From assembly GCF_013167895.1 (NCBI RefSeq), contig NZ_BLWC01000001.1:6014001-6078000 (forward strand): DNA of 64,000 bases, written 5' to 3'. Within the stretch, counting starts at the first letter, position 1; the number at the start of each line of letters is the position of its first letter. Below the pieces are notes generated by a model. It did no database searches, was not told where the DNA came from, and worked only from the letters and a program-made list of their open reading frames with translations. The position numbers and the translations under genes were made by a program. This document shows, in pieces, positions 36,276-46,122 of this stretch. Source of the DNA: Streptomyces fulvorobeus. Lineage in GTDB: Bacteria; Actinomycetota; Actinomycetes; Streptomycetales; Streptomycetaceae.

Positions 36276-36538
36276 AGGTATCCAAGATCGCCTACAAGCC
36301 GGTCGGCCTCGTGCTGGGTGTCACGGGCGGCATGATCGCCGGCGCGGCGTTCAAGCAGGCGTGGAAGATGATCGCCCACGAGGACGATGCGCCCGACGCC
36401 ACCGACGAGCACCGCACCTGGCAGGAAGTCCTGATCGCCGCAGCCCTGCAAGGTGCGATCTTCGCGGTCGTCAAGGCGGCCGTCGACCGGTCTGGAGCCG
36501 CCACCACCCGGCGCCTGACCGGCACCTGGCCCGGCTGA
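36272..36538 (+). CDS. DUF4235 small membrane protein
   Basis: GTG 36272 overlaps the previous stop by four bases (GTGA), so the two are translationally coupled. The 88-residue protein has two short membrane segments (YKPVGLVLGVTGGMIAGAAF and VLIAAALQGAIFAVVKAAVD) around the DUF4235 loop with TWQEV. Function unknown. Confidence 0.87.
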   Translation: MKVSKIAYKPVGLVLGVTGGMIAGAAFKQAWKMIAHEDDAPDATDEHRTWQEVLIAAALQGAIFAVVKAAVDRSGAATTRRLTGTWPG

Positions 36539-36617
36539 ACAGAGCAACGCGGCGCCGTCCCGTGCCCCGAGGGCCGGCGCCGCCACACCCCGAACCCCGA
36601 AAACGATGGAGGAAGTC

Positions 36618-36920
36618 GTGCCCGCCAACCCCGGCCTGCACGCCCTCGCAGCCGCCGCTCTCACCACCGCTGTGCTGCTCGCCCGCTGGTGGGCCACTCG
36701 CGCGGCTCGCGAGACGCGCGGTGCCGGGGCTGCCGCGTCACCCCGGCGACGCGCGGCGCCCGCACCGGCCGGGGAGAATTCCGTCCCCGATTGCGTGGCT
36801 CAGATGCATACGTCGCTCCTGGACCCGGCTCTGCGGGAAGCCGATGCTCACCTTGAGCAGTACTGGCACAAGCTCACCGCCCTGTATCCCCACCACGACG
36901 GCCCTCGTCAGCACAGGTAG
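36618..36920 (+). CDS. Small membrane-anchored hypothetical protein
   Basis: GTG 36618 is chosen because GGAGGAAG (36608-36615) lies just before it; the ATG at 36606 overlaps that site. The 100-residue chain has one N-terminal hydrophobic helix (LHALAAAALTTAVLLARWWA) and a soluble tail with QMHTSLLDPALREADAHLEQYWHKLTALYP. It is not assigned to a family. It is 79 bases after the DUF4235 gene. Confidence 0.6.
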   Translation: MPANPGLHALAAAALTTAVLLARWWATRAARETRGAGAAASPRRRAAPAPAGENSVPDCVAQMHTSLLDPALREADAHLEQYWHKLTALYPHHDGPRQHR

Positions 36921-37086
36921 TCCGGGTACAGGGGTCGGGCCTGGCGGCACACGGACGTTGGTCGAGCGTCGCGGGGTCCCATCCTGACCTCCACGATGTA
37001 CTGATCGGTGAGGTCGAAGGCCATGAGCGGTTCGATGCCCACGTCGAGCCGCCCCCCTCGAGCGACGACAGCCCCACGTCCCGCAC
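36908..37086 (-). pseudogene. Small hypothetical protein, frameshifted
   Basis: From GTG 37086, just after the ZIP stop, a frame reads VGLSSLEGGG. With one extra G at the run facing 37052-37057 it continues as RLDVGIEPLMAFDLTDQYIV, then EVRMGPRDARP, to a stop at 36908 (59 residues). The protein-like composition argues for a real small gene convergent with 36618-36920. Family unknown. Confidence 0.35.
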
Positions 37087-37088
37087 CG

Positions 37089-37836
37089 CTAGAGGTGAGA
37101 CAGGGCGAACGCCGACAAGAAGCCGACCACGGTGACCAGCCCCGTCAACAGGTGCACCTTGCTGTAAGCCTCGGGGATCATCGTGTCGGCGATCATCGCC
37201 AGGATCGCTCCGCCCGCCACAGCGGTGATCGTCGCAAGGACCGCCTCGGGCGCTCCGCCCAGCAGGGCGTATCCGGCCAGCGCGGCCAGCCCGCTGATCG
37301 CGGCGATGCCTCCCCACAGGGTGAACACATACCTGCGGCTGCGACCGGCGCTGCGCATCCCGGCGGCGCTCGCGAGTCCTTCGGGGAGGTTGCTGATGAA
37401 CACCGCCCCCACCGTCGCCACCCCCAGCTGCCCGCCCCCAGCAGGCTGGTGCCGATGACCACGGACTCCGGGACCCCGTCCAGCAGTGCCCCAGGGCGAT
37501 GGCGTTGCCCGACCCAGGAGCCTCGGCCTCGGACGGCTGCTGCTCCCCGGAGCGCTTCCGGTGCTGGGCACCGCGCCGCGCCAACAGGGCGTTGGCGCCC
37601 GAGTAGACGGCAGCGCCCCCGACCGCCCCGGCCACCACCGGCCATATCCCGGAGCGCTCGTACGCCTCAGCGATCAGCTCGAACGACACCGCCGCCATCA
37701 GCACGCCGCTGCCGAACGCCATGACCAGGGCGATCAGCCGTGGCGGCACCCGCACCAGCGAGCCGACAGCGGCTCCCACGAGCAGAGCCGCACCCGCGAA
37801 CAGGCCCCACCCGCCCGCGACCAACGCTCCCACCAC
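37089..37836 (-). pseudogene. ZIP-family metal transporter, two frameshifts
   Basis: GTG 37836 (AAGGGGCG upstream) begins a protein with about eight membrane helices. The first frame runs to GNAIALG. The second has ALLDGVPESVVIGTSLL, where the ZIP metal-site residues His/Asp-Gly-x-Pro-Glu lie in helix IV. The third has GAVFISNLPEGLASAAG (second metal motif) through to the end. One extra C at 37489-37492 and one at 37435-37439 restore 249 residues. The family carries zinc or other divalent metals. Both breaks sit in C runs. Confidence 0.82.
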
Positions 37837-37987
37837 AATCGCCCCTTTCGCACCACTGACAGATGTACCCCCGCCTACCCGCCAAGCCAGAGAGTAACGA
37901 GGGTTTCGCTGCTGCGGACGACGCCGTTGCTCCTGCCCTGTGAGGCGAGCCGGCCGGTGGCGGCTCCCGTGCTACGGCCTTGCTGCG

Positions 37988-38024
37988 CTCGGGTGGCCGG
38001 GAACGCTGTTCCCGGCCACCCGAG
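37988..38024. terminator. Strong hairpin terminator after GH16 gene
   Basis: A perfect 17-bp stem (CTCGGGTGGCCGGGAAC and complement) with a 3-nt loop, 68 bp past the GH16 stop. Confidence 0.85.
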
Positions 38025-38091
38025 GTCCACGGCCACCCGCCGGCCAGGAGGAGTCGGCGAGGTTCACCCGGTGACGGTCACGAACGGTGTG

Positions 38092-39824
38092 TCACTGGTA
38101 GACCCGCACGTAGTCCACCAGCATCTTCGCCGGGAACGGGGTCGAGGCATCGGTCGGCCCCGGCCAGTCGCCGCCCACGGCGAGGTTGAGGATCAGGTAG
38201 AAGGGATGGTCGAAGACCCACGGACCGCGGGTCTGCTCGATCTGGGCCTTGTCGAGCGTGAGGACGGTCCGGCCGTCGAGGCTGTAGACGATGCCCTTGC
38301 TGTCCCAGTGGGCGGCCCACACGTGGAAGTCGTCCGAGTAGTCGGCGTCCCCCGGGAGCTTGTAGGGAGCTCCGATCCCCCACCGCCGTTGTACGCCGGA
38401 GCGTGGACGGTCGAGTACGACGTCTTCACGTCCTTGCCGAGAACCTCCAAGATGTCGACCTCGCCGTTGTACGGCCACGGCCGGCCGTCGAGGAAGTCGG
38501 CGCCCATCATCCAGAAGGCGGGCCACAGTCCGTTGCCCTTGGGCACCTTGACCCGCGCCTCGATCTTTCCGTACGTGAACTCGAACTTGTTGCCCGTGTT
38601 CATCCGGGCCGAGGTGTACTGGCAGGTGCCGCTGCCGGTGAGCGGGTCGGTCGGGCAGGAGGTGCCGGGGGTGGCCTGCTTACGCGCCTCCATGACGAGG
38701 TGGCCGGCTCCGTCCATGCTCGCGTTGTCGTGGTTGGTGTAGTACTCCAGCTCGTTGTTGGGGCCGGTGCCGGGGTCCGCGGTCCACTTGGCGGGGTCCG
38801 GCTTGGTGCCCGCGGGGGTGTTGAACTCGTCCTGCCAGACGATCCGGGGCGGGTTCGCCGGGTCGGGCGGCAGCGGAGGCGGAGTGTTCGGGGCCCCGCC
38901 TGTGCCGTACACCTGGAACTCCCACAGCGAGTAGCCGTAGGGGGTGGCCCGCTGGGTGCCGTACATGCGGACGTACCGGCCGGTGCCGGACACGGTCAGG
39001 GTCTGCTTGAACCCGGTGCCCGCCGTGGTCGAGTAGACCGGGGTCCAGTTCGTGTGGTCATTCGAGACCTGGATCTGGAACGCCTTGGCGTAGGCCGGGT
39101 CCCACTGGAGCACCACCTTGCTGATCTGCGCGGTCGCGCCCAGGTCGACGGAGATCCAGCCGGGGTCGGTCCATCCGGTCGTCGAGCTGGTCGCCCAGCG
39201 GGAAGCCGGGTCGCGGTCGAAGGCGCGGGCCGGGGTGCACTCCCAGCAGTTGCCGTCGGTCTGCGAGCTGGAGGCAGCGCCGGCCCTCCCGTACGACAGG
39301 AGCTTCTCGCCGGGGACGGGGTCCGGGTCGCTGCCTGTGTCCTTGGTGCCGAACACCTGGAACTCCCACAGCGAGTAGCCGTACTGGGTGGCCCGTTGCG
39401 TGGCGTACACGCGGACGTACCGGCCGGTTCCCGAGACGGTGAGCCGCTGATTTCCACCGGTGCCGGCGGTGGTCTCGTGGACCGTGGACCACGTACGGGC
39501 GTCGGCGGACACCTGGACCTGGAAAACCTTGGCGTAGGCGGCCTCCCAGCTCAGAGCGGCCTCGCTGATCCTGGCGGAGGCGCCCAGGTCGACCTGGATC
39601 CACTGGGGGTCGGCGAAGCCGCTGGACCAACGAGTGCCGGGATCACCGTCCACGGCATTGGCACCGGCGAAGGGGTTCTCGGTGGAGGAGACCGTCACCG
39701 GCCTGCCTTGCGAGAGCAGTGTGTCGGCGGCGTGGGCGGGCGGAGGGCCGGGCAGACCGGCGAACGACAGCAGGATGACCGCGAGGGCTATGAACAGACC
39801 CAGGCGGCGTGACAGCGGATTCAC
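38092..39824 (-). pseudogene. Secreted GH16 beta-1,3-glucanase with two CBM32/F5-8C domains, one frameshift
   Basis: GTG 39824 follows AGGAGCC. The chain has a signal peptide (about 1-33) and two F5/8-type-C (CBM32-like) modules. These are clear duplicates: each has SRWATSS/TRWSSGF, WIQVDLG/WISVDLG and YGYSLWEFQV. A GH16 domain follows, with the catalytic motif GEVDILEVLG (Glu, Asp, Glu). The last 95 residues (IGAPYKLPGDADYSDDFHVW to VDYVRVYQ) are in another frame; one extra C in 38377-38381 restores a 577-residue laminarinase. It would attack fungal or algal beta-1,3-glucan. The divergent LacI gene at 40308 is the likely regulator. Confidence 0.88.
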
Positions 39825-40307
39825 GGCGGCTCCTAGAATCGGATGGGTGGGCGGGAGAGTGCCAGGGAGCGCTCCCTGGAGGGGGAGCCTGCTGGTGCCG
39901 GGGAGAGGTGTCAAGGGTTTGGGTTCGCTTCGACATGTAGTCCCGCATTAGCTGACTGACCATCAAGAAGACTGTTACCAGGTCTCTTTCCCGATTCTTC
40001 GTACCTCAGGGAATCGATCCAAGGCGCTGCCGTGCGGGGCGCCCGCGTGCGTCCTGACGTGTGGCCGCACCTCTCGTCCTCTCGCTCAGGGAACGCTCCC
40101 CGAACTTGACCTGCGTCGGAACCGCGTCGGCCTCCAGGACGGACCCGGGCCCCAGAGGCGGGCCGGCCTCCTCCGGGCCGGGGGTCGCGGTCACACGGGC
40201 ATCTCGTAGGGTCGAGGCGGGACGGTGCGCCACGCGGTCCCGTCCGGACAGAGCTCCGGCGAGACCCGGCGCGGGGGCAGTGCGGGTGGAGCAGACGGGG
40301 GCAGAGG
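39825..40307. promoter_or_regulatory. Divergent promoter region of GH16 and lacI genes
   Basis: A 483-bp gap without a gene. The stretch 39950-40005 is AT-richer and holds AGAC-N9-GTCT (39972-39988), a weak dyad containing TTACC. No clean LacI palindrome is visible. Confidence 0.35.
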
Positions 40308-41330
40308 ATGGAACCGGGGGCGGCGAAGCGCGCTGAGATGAAGCGGCCCACACTGGACGTGGTCGCGGCGCGCGCCGGGGTGTCCAAGTCGAGTGTGTCG
40401 CGGGTCGTCAACGGTGCCCACACCGTCGCACCGGAGATCCGGGACCTGGTGATGCGCGCCGTACGCGAACTGGGGTATGTCCCCAACGCGGCGGCCCGCA
40501 ACCTGGTGACTCGCAGGACGGACGCGGTCGCGATGGTGGTATCCGACCCGCCGCAGGGAGTGCTCTCCGACGACCCGCTGTTCTCCACCGTGGTGCGAGC
40601 CGCGAGCCGCGAGCTGGAGGCGGCCGGCAAGCAGGTGGTGCTGATGCTCGCGGAGTCGGACCGCAGCCGGGCCCGCGTCGAGAGTTATGTGGCCGCCGGC
40701 CACGTGGACGGCGTGCTGCTCATCTCCCTGCACGGCGCCGACCCGCTGCCCGCCGTGCTGGCCAGGACATCGCTGCCGGTGGTCTCGTTCGGTCGTACCG
40801 CGGCCCCGACCGTGCCCTACGTGGACCTGGACAACGCCGGCGGCGCGAGACTCGCGGTGCGCCATCTTCTGGACCGAGGGCGACAGCGCATCGCCACCGT
40901 CACCGGACCGCTGGATCTCAGCGACGCCCGTGAACGGCTCGCGGGCTACCGCGAGGCCCTGGGTCACACCGGCCGACGCCCGCTGGTGGCACTGGGCGCC
41001 TTCACCCGGATGTCCGGTGCCGAGGCCATGCGTCAGCTGTTGGCCGACGAGCCGACCCTGGACGCGGTGTTCGCGGCCAACGACCTGATGGCGATCGGCG
41101 CACTGCGGACACTGAGGGAGTCCGGGCGGCGCGTACCGGACGACGTGGCGGTGGTCGGCTTCGACGACATCGAGGCCGCTGCCTACAGCGCCCCGGCGCT
41201 GACCACGGTGTGCAGTCCGATGGCGGACCAGGCCCTGACCGCCGTCCGCCTCCTGCTCGGCCTGCTGGCAGGGCGGACCGGGGAGTCGGTGATCATGCCG
41301 AACGAGCTGGTGGTGCGGGAATCCACCTGA
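40308..41330 (+). CDS. LacI-family transcriptional regulator (glucanase neighbour)
   Basis: The 340-residue protein (ATG 40308; ATG 40338 is possible) has the LacI helix-turn-helix at about 14-35 (TLDVVAARAGVSKSSVSRVV) and the hinge segment PNAAARNLVTRRT. The sugar-binding domain has SLPVVSFGR, FAANDLMAIGAL and VVGFDDIEAAAY. It probably senses a glucan oligosaccharide and represses the divergent GH16 gene, by analogy with other LacI/glycosidase pairs. Confidence 0.9.
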   Translation: MEPGAAKRAEMKRPTLDVVAARAGVSKSSVSRVVNGAHTVAPEIRDLVMRAVRELGYVPNAAARNLVTRRTDAVAMVVSDPPQGVLSDDPLFSTVVRAASRELEAAGKQVVLMLAESDRSRARVESYVAAGHVDGVLLISLHGADPLPAVLARTSLPVVSFGRTAAPTVPYVDLDNAGGARLAVRHLLDRGRQRIATVTGPLDLSDARERLAGYREALGHTGRRPLVALGAFTRMSGAEAMRQLLADEPTLDAVFAANDLMAIGALRTLRESGRRVPDDVAVVGFDDIEAAAYSAPALTTVCSPMADQALTAVRLLLGLLAGRTGESVIMPNELVVREST

Positions 41331-41504
41331 GCTCCTGCGAGCCCCGGCAGGCCGTGGGCCGGAGCTGACAGATACTCAACGGCCTCACAAAGCCTGGACA
41401 CCGAGGCCGCTGACGGGATAGAAGAAAGGCTGCCTGCCGTCGTACACGGAGCAGCGTGGCGTAACGGCGCGAGACCCCCGGCCAGCTCTGGAGAGGTACG
41501 CCTG

Positions 41505-42800
41505 ATGTCCTTCGAGCCCGTGTACATATCCCGTCGCAGTGCTCTGCGGGCCGGCGCCGGCGCGGCCGCCGTAGCCGGTCTCGGGGCCGGCCACCTGGCT
41601 GGCGCGAGCGGCGTCGCGGCCGCCGCTCCGGCGGACCTTTCGGACACCGCGTACATCATGAGCTGCGACGAGTGGGGTGCCCGCCCGCCCGCCGGGGAGC
41701 TGTCGACCCGTACGGCCTCCACCCGGCGGATCGTGGTGCACCACATGGCGTTCCCGAACACCATGGACTTCTCGATGGAGGCGGCCATCGCCTGCGCCGA
41801 GCGTGTCCAGTACATCCACATGGACAAGAACGGCTGGTCGGACACCGGCAACCACTTCAGCATCAGCCGCGGCGGCTATGTGCTGGAAGGCCGCCACGGC
41901 AGCCTGGACGCGCTGGAGGACGGCGGCTACCAGGTCGTCAGCGCGCACGCCGTCGGCCAGAACACCCAGTCGATCGGCATCGAGAACGAAGGCACCTACA
42001 TCGACGAGCTGCCCACCGGGAAGCTGTGGTGGTCGCTGGTCCAGCTCTCCAGCACCATCTGCGCCCAGTACGGCTTCGGCGCCCAGAACATCACCGGCCA
42101 CTGGGACTGGAACAACACCCAGTGCCCCGGAGCGAAGTTCTACTCCACCTTCCCGCTGCTGCGCCTGCACGTCGCCAAGCGCCTCGGCCAGGACCCGAGC
42201 TCCATCCCGGCCCGCACCTGGCCCGACACGTTCACCTCCTGCGCGGGGGCCACGGTCCGGACGCTGCAGCACCTGCTGAACACCCAGGGCTTCAACCTCG
42301 TCGCGGACGGGGCGTTCGGCGCGGCCACGCTGGCAGCGGTGCGCGCCTTCCAGACGGCGCACGGTTTCCCCAGCGCCCCGGACGGCACGATGTCCGGGCC
42401 GGCCTGGGAGGCACTGGCCCCGGAGATCGGCATGGGTGCCACCGGGGCCGCAGTACTCGGTGTCCAGTCGATCCTGGCGACCAAGCTGTACGCCGTGAAG
42501 ACGACCGGCACCTTCGACCGGGCGACCTGGGTCGCGGTTGCCAAGCTGCAGGCGCTCCACGGGCTCCGGGTCACCGGGCGGGTGGACCTGAGCACCTGGT
42601 GTGCCGCGCTCGGCGGTGTGGTGGAGGAGAACTTCCGCGGGCTCAAGGGCCAGGCGGGGCTGGAAAGCGAGCTCGTCATGCCGGAGGCCGCCTCCCTCCC
42701 TCCGGTGATCCTCCCGGCGGACGGGGTCGTGGCCGGCGACGCACCCGCCACGCAGTTCGAGGAGGTCCCGGTCGACCAGGAGGTGCAGGAAGGGGTGTAG
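41505..42800 (+). CDS. Tat-exported amidase with peptidoglycan-binding repeats
   Basis: The 431-residue protein starts at ATG 41505 (GGAGAGG upstream). The Tat motif SRRSALRAG is at 9-17. The Amidase_2 domain spans about 50-215, with zinc ligands His79 (VVHHMAF), His199 (TGHWDW) and Cys207 (QCPGA). Two peptidoglycan-binding-like repeats follow (about 248-290, DGAFGAATLAAVRAFQ, and about 325-372, GTFDRATWVAVAKLQ), then a hydrophilic tail. It is a paralogue of the short amidase at 1780 (shared HMDKNGW and SRGG) with added wall-binding repeats. Confidence 0.9.
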   Translation: MSFEPVYISRRSALRAGAGAAAVAGLGAGHLAGASGVAAAAPADLSDTAYIMSCDEWGARPPAGELSTRTASTRRIVVHHMAFPNTMDFSMEAAIACAERVQYIHMDKNGWSDTGNHFSISRGGYVLEGRHGSLDALEDGGYQVVSAHAVGQNTQSIGIENEGTYIDELPTGKLWWSLVQLSSTICAQYGFGAQNITGHWDWNNTQCPGAKFYSTFPLLRLHVAKRLGQDPSSIPARTWPDTFTSCAGATVRTLQHLLNTQGFNLVADGAFGAATLAAVRAFQTAHGFPSAPDGTMSGPAWEALAPEIGMGATGAAVLGVQSILATKLYAVKTTGTFDRATWVAVAKLQALHGLRVTGRVDLSTWCAALGGVVEENFRGLKGQAGLESELVMPEAASLPPVILPADGVVAGDAPATQFEEVPVDQEVQEGV

Positions 42801-42832
42801 TGCGGCGGGGGTGACGGCCGCCGGTAAAAATC

Positions 42833-42861
42833 GGCGCGGCCCTGTCGTAGCGGGCCGTGCC
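42833..42861 (+). terminator. Hairpin terminator after amidase gene
   Basis: A 10-bp stem (GGCGCGGCCC with GGGCCGTGCC, one G-U pair) and a 9-nt loop. Confidence 0.6.
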
Positions 42862-42963
42862 ATCGCCTCAGACGGTCGAAGCACCGCCCGCTCCGCCCGA
42901 GGCGACAGAGGACGGCTGAAATCCCGCTCTCCGTCCGGCAATTCAGGACGACGTGACGCATGT

Positions 42964-42979
42964 CCGTGGTCCACCACGG
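42964..42979. promoter_or_regulatory. 16-bp palindrome upstream of the crystallin-like gene
   Basis: CCGTGGT-CC-ACCACGG, 88 bp before GTG 43068. Possible operator. Confidence 0.35.
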
Positions 42980-43067
42980 GAGAGCATCCGCCGACGCGCC
43001 CTGGTCAACGGCTCGGTGGCCGGGCACCATGGAGACCGCTCGACGGACACGGTCTCAGGAGGATGTC

Positions 43068-43655
43068 GTGCACTTGGCTCCCGGAAGTTTGTCACCGGTA
43101 AGGACGCTGTTCGCGGTCTTCGCTGCCCTTGCGCTCGGCGCCTCGGCCTCCACCGCCGCGGCCACACCTATCCCGCAGGTCGCTCACGCCCCGGTGCCTC
43201 ATCCCGCCGGGAAGTACTGCGCAGCCGACCTCAGTGATCAGAAGACGACCTGCTTCCGAACGGAAGAGGATCTCGCCTCCTACGGCTCCACCCTGGCGTC
43301 GGTTCCCCTTGTCTCGGTCTACAACTGGATCAACTACGGGCAGGGCGGCGGCTACACCATCTACTACGGCGATCGTGGCTGTACCGCCACCACCAGCGAC
43401 GTCGACTACAACATCCCGGGTCTCACCCATCCGTACACTTCCAGCAACCCCAGCGGGATCCTGGAGAACAACACCTACAGCTCGGTGAGCACCTACACCG
43501 CCCAGACCTGCGACATCAAGCTCTTCGACGGCGCCAACTACACCGGCGCCTCCTCGGAGTGGATCGATCGGTGCACTCACCTGGGCGGTTCAGGAACGGG
43601 AGACTGCCCATCCGTCAACTGGTACGACCGCGCCGGCTCCTACCAACTGAGCTGA
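43068..43655 (+). CDS. Secreted beta/gamma-crystallin-like (I36-type) small protein
   Basis: GTG 43068 follows AGGAGG. The 195-residue protein has a signal peptide (about 1-32, TAAATPI). It has cysteines in KYCAADLSDQKTTCFRT, GDRGCTATT, QTCDIKL, DRCTHLG and GDCPSVN, probably three disulfides. CFRTEEDL near the start and LFDGANYTGASSEW near the end match the beta/gamma-crystallin fold of peptidase-inhibitor family I36, found in Streptomyces as secreted metalloprotease inhibitors or calcium-binding proteins. The exact target is unknown. Confidence 0.75.
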   Translation: MHLAPGSLSPVRTLFAVFAALALGASASTAAATPIPQVAHAPVPHPAGKYCAADLSDQKTTCFRTEEDLASYGSTLASVPLVSVYNWINYGQGGGYTIYYGDRGCTATTSDVDYNIPGLTHPYTSSNPSGILENNTYSSVSTYTAQTCDIKLFDGANYTGASSEWIDRCTHLGGSGTGDCPSVNWYDRAGSYQLS

Positions 43656-44114
43656 TTCGTGCGGGACCCGGTACCTCAGCTGATATCCCCCCATGCGAGG
43701 GCTTCGGAGCGCCGGGGGTACGAAGCAGGCGGTGACCGTCTTGCCCGACGCCTGGGGATGCGTGGCCCAGCCGTCGGCGAGCGCGTCGACGATGGCCAGG
43801 CCGCGTCCACCGGTCGTCGTGAGGTCTTCGGGCTGCTGAGTGGGGGGCATGGGTGCGGAGTCGTGCACGCTCACATGCAGGCAGCGGCTGTCCCAGGTGA
43901 TGACCAGCTGGGCGTCACTGCGCGCGTGCACGTGCGCGTTGGTGATCAGTTCGGAGACACTGAGCAGAATCGCGTCCACGCTTTCGGGAGCGTTCCTCGT
44001 CCATTCCATAGACGCCAGGTGGTCCCGTGTCCAGCGGCGACCGGCCCGTACCCCACGCGATATGGGAAACGACTGCGCCCATCCCACCGCATACAGCGAC
44101 GTGTCCTTCGTCAT
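43590..44114 (-). CDS. RsbW-like ATP-binding protein
   Basis: ATG 44114 starts a 174-residue frame with the GHKL motifs LSVSELITNAHVHA (N-box) and TGGRGLAIVDAL (G-box). Its last 22 codons overlap the convergent secreted-protein gene. The C-terminus after CFVPPALRSP is unlike the family. Two extra bases at the runs 43713-43717 and 43687-43692 would end it at TGA facing 43676-43678 as VPPGAPKPSHGGDIS, with no overlap (inference). It is one of two such proteins in the window and would act on STAS-type antagonists or a sigma factor. Confidence 0.82.
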   Translation of the reverse strand: MTKDTSLYAVGWAQSFPISRGVRAGRRWTRDHLASMEWTRNAPESVDAILLSVSELITNAHVHARSDAQLVITWDSRCLHVSVHDSAPMPPTQQPEDLTTTGGRGLAIVDALADGWATHPQASGKTVTACFVPPALRSPRMGGYQLRYRVPHESAQLVGAGAVVPVDGWAVSRS

Positions 44115-44223
44115 CGGCCCTCCTCACTTGGGTTTCCCCCTCCTCCTACCCTCGCATTCGAGGCTCACCACAACGGCCCCGGCGCGCAGTGAGAGCAAGG
44201 CTCCACCCCGGTGACGCTGTCCG

Positions 44224-46122
44224 TCAGTCCGTGCCGATGATGATGACCTCGTCCTCGACCGCCCAGCGGCGCTGCTCTGTTTTGGGCGGATTGATCCGCA
44301 CACCGTAGCGGGGACTCTTCAGTACGTCGTGATGGCTTCGGTAACCGATGGCGCATTCGCCCCGATGCCGTGCGGCCGCCACCACGGTGGCGAAGGGCGT
44401 CTCACTGTCCGGCAGCACGTAGTCGGTGGCCGGCCGCAGGCGGACCCCTGTGCCGTCGGCGGAGAACAGTTCCTCGAACACCGCTGCCAAGCGCTGGTTC
44501 TGGGAGATCTGTGCCAGGAGCAGGCCGATGAGCTTGCCGCTGATGATGACGTCGGCTCCGGGGCTGATGGGAGCCAGCACCCGGTTCCGGTCGTCGATCA
44601 GTTCGGTGACGACCGGCAGTTCGCGCCCGGTGGCTTCCTCCAGCTGCCGCAGAAGCAGGAGGGTGACGAGCGTGCGGTTGTCGGGGTCGTCCGGCGACTG
44701 TCCGGGAACGGGGTCCCGGCCGAGCACGATCACGCTGTCGTAGGAGTGCACGTCCAGACGTCGCAGGGTCTCGGGCCGGGTGACGTCCCCGTGGTGCAGT
44801 GTCAGGCTGAGGTCGGTACCGCTGTCGGCATCGGCCTCGTTCACCTGCCGGACTGTCGCCTCTCCATGATCCGCTACCACGTCGACCGCTGATCCGGGTC
44901 GGGCCCGGCGGCGCAACTGGTCGATCATCAGGGGCGCTCTGCGATTCCAGCCCAGCAGGAGAACCCGATCGGCTTGCGCGGGCGCCGAAGGGCCGGATGC
45001 CACTACCGCCTCCTCGACCAGGTCCGCGCAGTCCTCCAGCACGGCTGTGTCGTCGTCACGGGTGATGACGACGAGCAGGTCGTCCGGAGCGATGCGCGTC
45101 TCCGGTGAGGGGTTGAGCAGGGGGACGTCTCCCCGCATCATCCCGACGACGCTCGACGTCGGGTAGGACAGCAGCGCGTCGCCGAACGGACGGCCGACCA
45201 GCGTCGCCTCGGCGACCAGGTAGAACTCGTCGCCGGCGAAGTCGAGGAGCTCCTGGTGGACGAGGGCGAGGCCGGGACGGCGGGCGGCCTGGACGATCAG
45301 CCGGGCGGTGATGGTGTCGCTCTCCAGGACGACGCCGCCCGATCCGGCGGCGAGGCAGGCGGCCAGGTGGTACCGGTCGTCCCGGACCACCGCGACGACG
45401 GGTGGACGGGTCGGCGCTCCGGCCAGAGCCGCCCGGAGGGCCAGCAGGGTCTTGACCACCTCGGCGTCGGAGTCGGGCTCGTCGTGGGGCAGGACCAGCA
45501 CGACACCGGCCGTGGCCGGGCTGGTGAGGGCGAGCACGGCCGGGTCGGTGGTGGGGCCGCTGCGGCAGATCAGCCGCGTACGGCCGGTGAAGCCCAGCTT
45601 TGTGCTCAGGGCCTCCTCCATCAGGGTCTTGTCGCGGTCGGCCAGTACCGCCACCGCCGTGCGCTGCTGGTTGGCGTTGGCGGCCACCAGCTCGCTCACC
45701 ACCGTGAAGACCTGCTCCGACCACCCCAGGACCACGGCGTGCCCGTGTTCCAGAACGGTGGTACGGCCGCGTCGCAACGCGGTGAGCCGCTCGGTGAGCG
45801 CCGTCGTGATCAGGCCGACGAGCGTCGAGACGTACAGCAGGGTGACCAGCGCGAGCAGCAGCGACATCATCACCTGGAGCGGCGTACCCGTGGCGCCGCC
45901 CAGCCGCAGTGTCTCCCCGGTGAGGTGCCATACCTGAGCCAGTCGGTGTGTCGGGGACGCCGGCACGTCGGGGTCGGTCCACACCAGCACCGCACTGGCC
46001 GGGACGACGACGGCCAGGCACAGCAGTGCCATCCAGCCGACGAGCGCGGGGGCACCGCGGGCCAGCGTGCTGTCGAACCAGTAGCGGACTCTGTCACCCA
46101 CCGGAGTACGTCGCTGAGCCAT
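44224..46122 (-). CDS. CASTOR/POLLUX-type ion channel protein
   Basis: The 632-residue protein starts at ATG 46122 after GGGGGAAGG. Two membrane helices (about 24-47 and 82-110) bracket a pore-loop region (WHLTGETLRLGGATGTP). Two RCK/TrkA-N-like domains follow, opening with HAVVLGWSEQVFTVVSEL and DRVLLLGWNRRAPLMIDQL. This is the plan of CASTOR/POLLUX/SYM8 channels, which in plants pass cations at the nuclear envelope. Bacterial forms are found in actinobacteria and are poorly studied. The filter lacks a K-channel TVGYG. It is divergent from the oxidase at 46409. Confidence 0.85.
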   Translation of the reverse strand: MAQRRTPVGDRVRYWFDSTLARGAPALVGWMALLCLAVVVPASAVLVWTDPDVPASPTHRLAQVWHLTGETLRLGGATGTPLQVMMSLLLALVTLLYVSTLVGLITTALTERLTALRRGRTTVLEHGHAVVLGWSEQVFTVVSELVAANANQQRTAVAVLADRDKTLMEEALSTKLGFTGRTRLICRSGPTTDPAVLALTSPATAGVVLVLPHDEPDSDAEVVKTLLALRAALAGAPTRPPVVAVVRDDRYHLAACLAAGSGGVVLESDTITARLIVQAARRPGLALVHQELLDFAGDEFYLVAEATLVGRPFGDALLSYPTSSVVGMMRGDVPLLNPSPETRIAPDDLLVVITRDDDTAVLEDCADLVEEAVVASGPSAPAQADRVLLLGWNRRAPLMIDQLRRRARPGSAVDVVADHGEATVRQVNEADADSGTDLSLTLHHGDVTRPETLRRLDVHSYDSVIVLGRDPVPGQSPDDPDNRTLVTLLLLRQLEEATGRELPVVTELIDDRNRVLAPISPGADVIISGKLIGLLLAQISQNQRLAAVFEELFSADGTGVRLRPATDYVLPDSETPFATVVAAARHRGECAIGYRSHHDVLKSPRYGVRINPPKTEQRRWAVEDEVIIIGTD

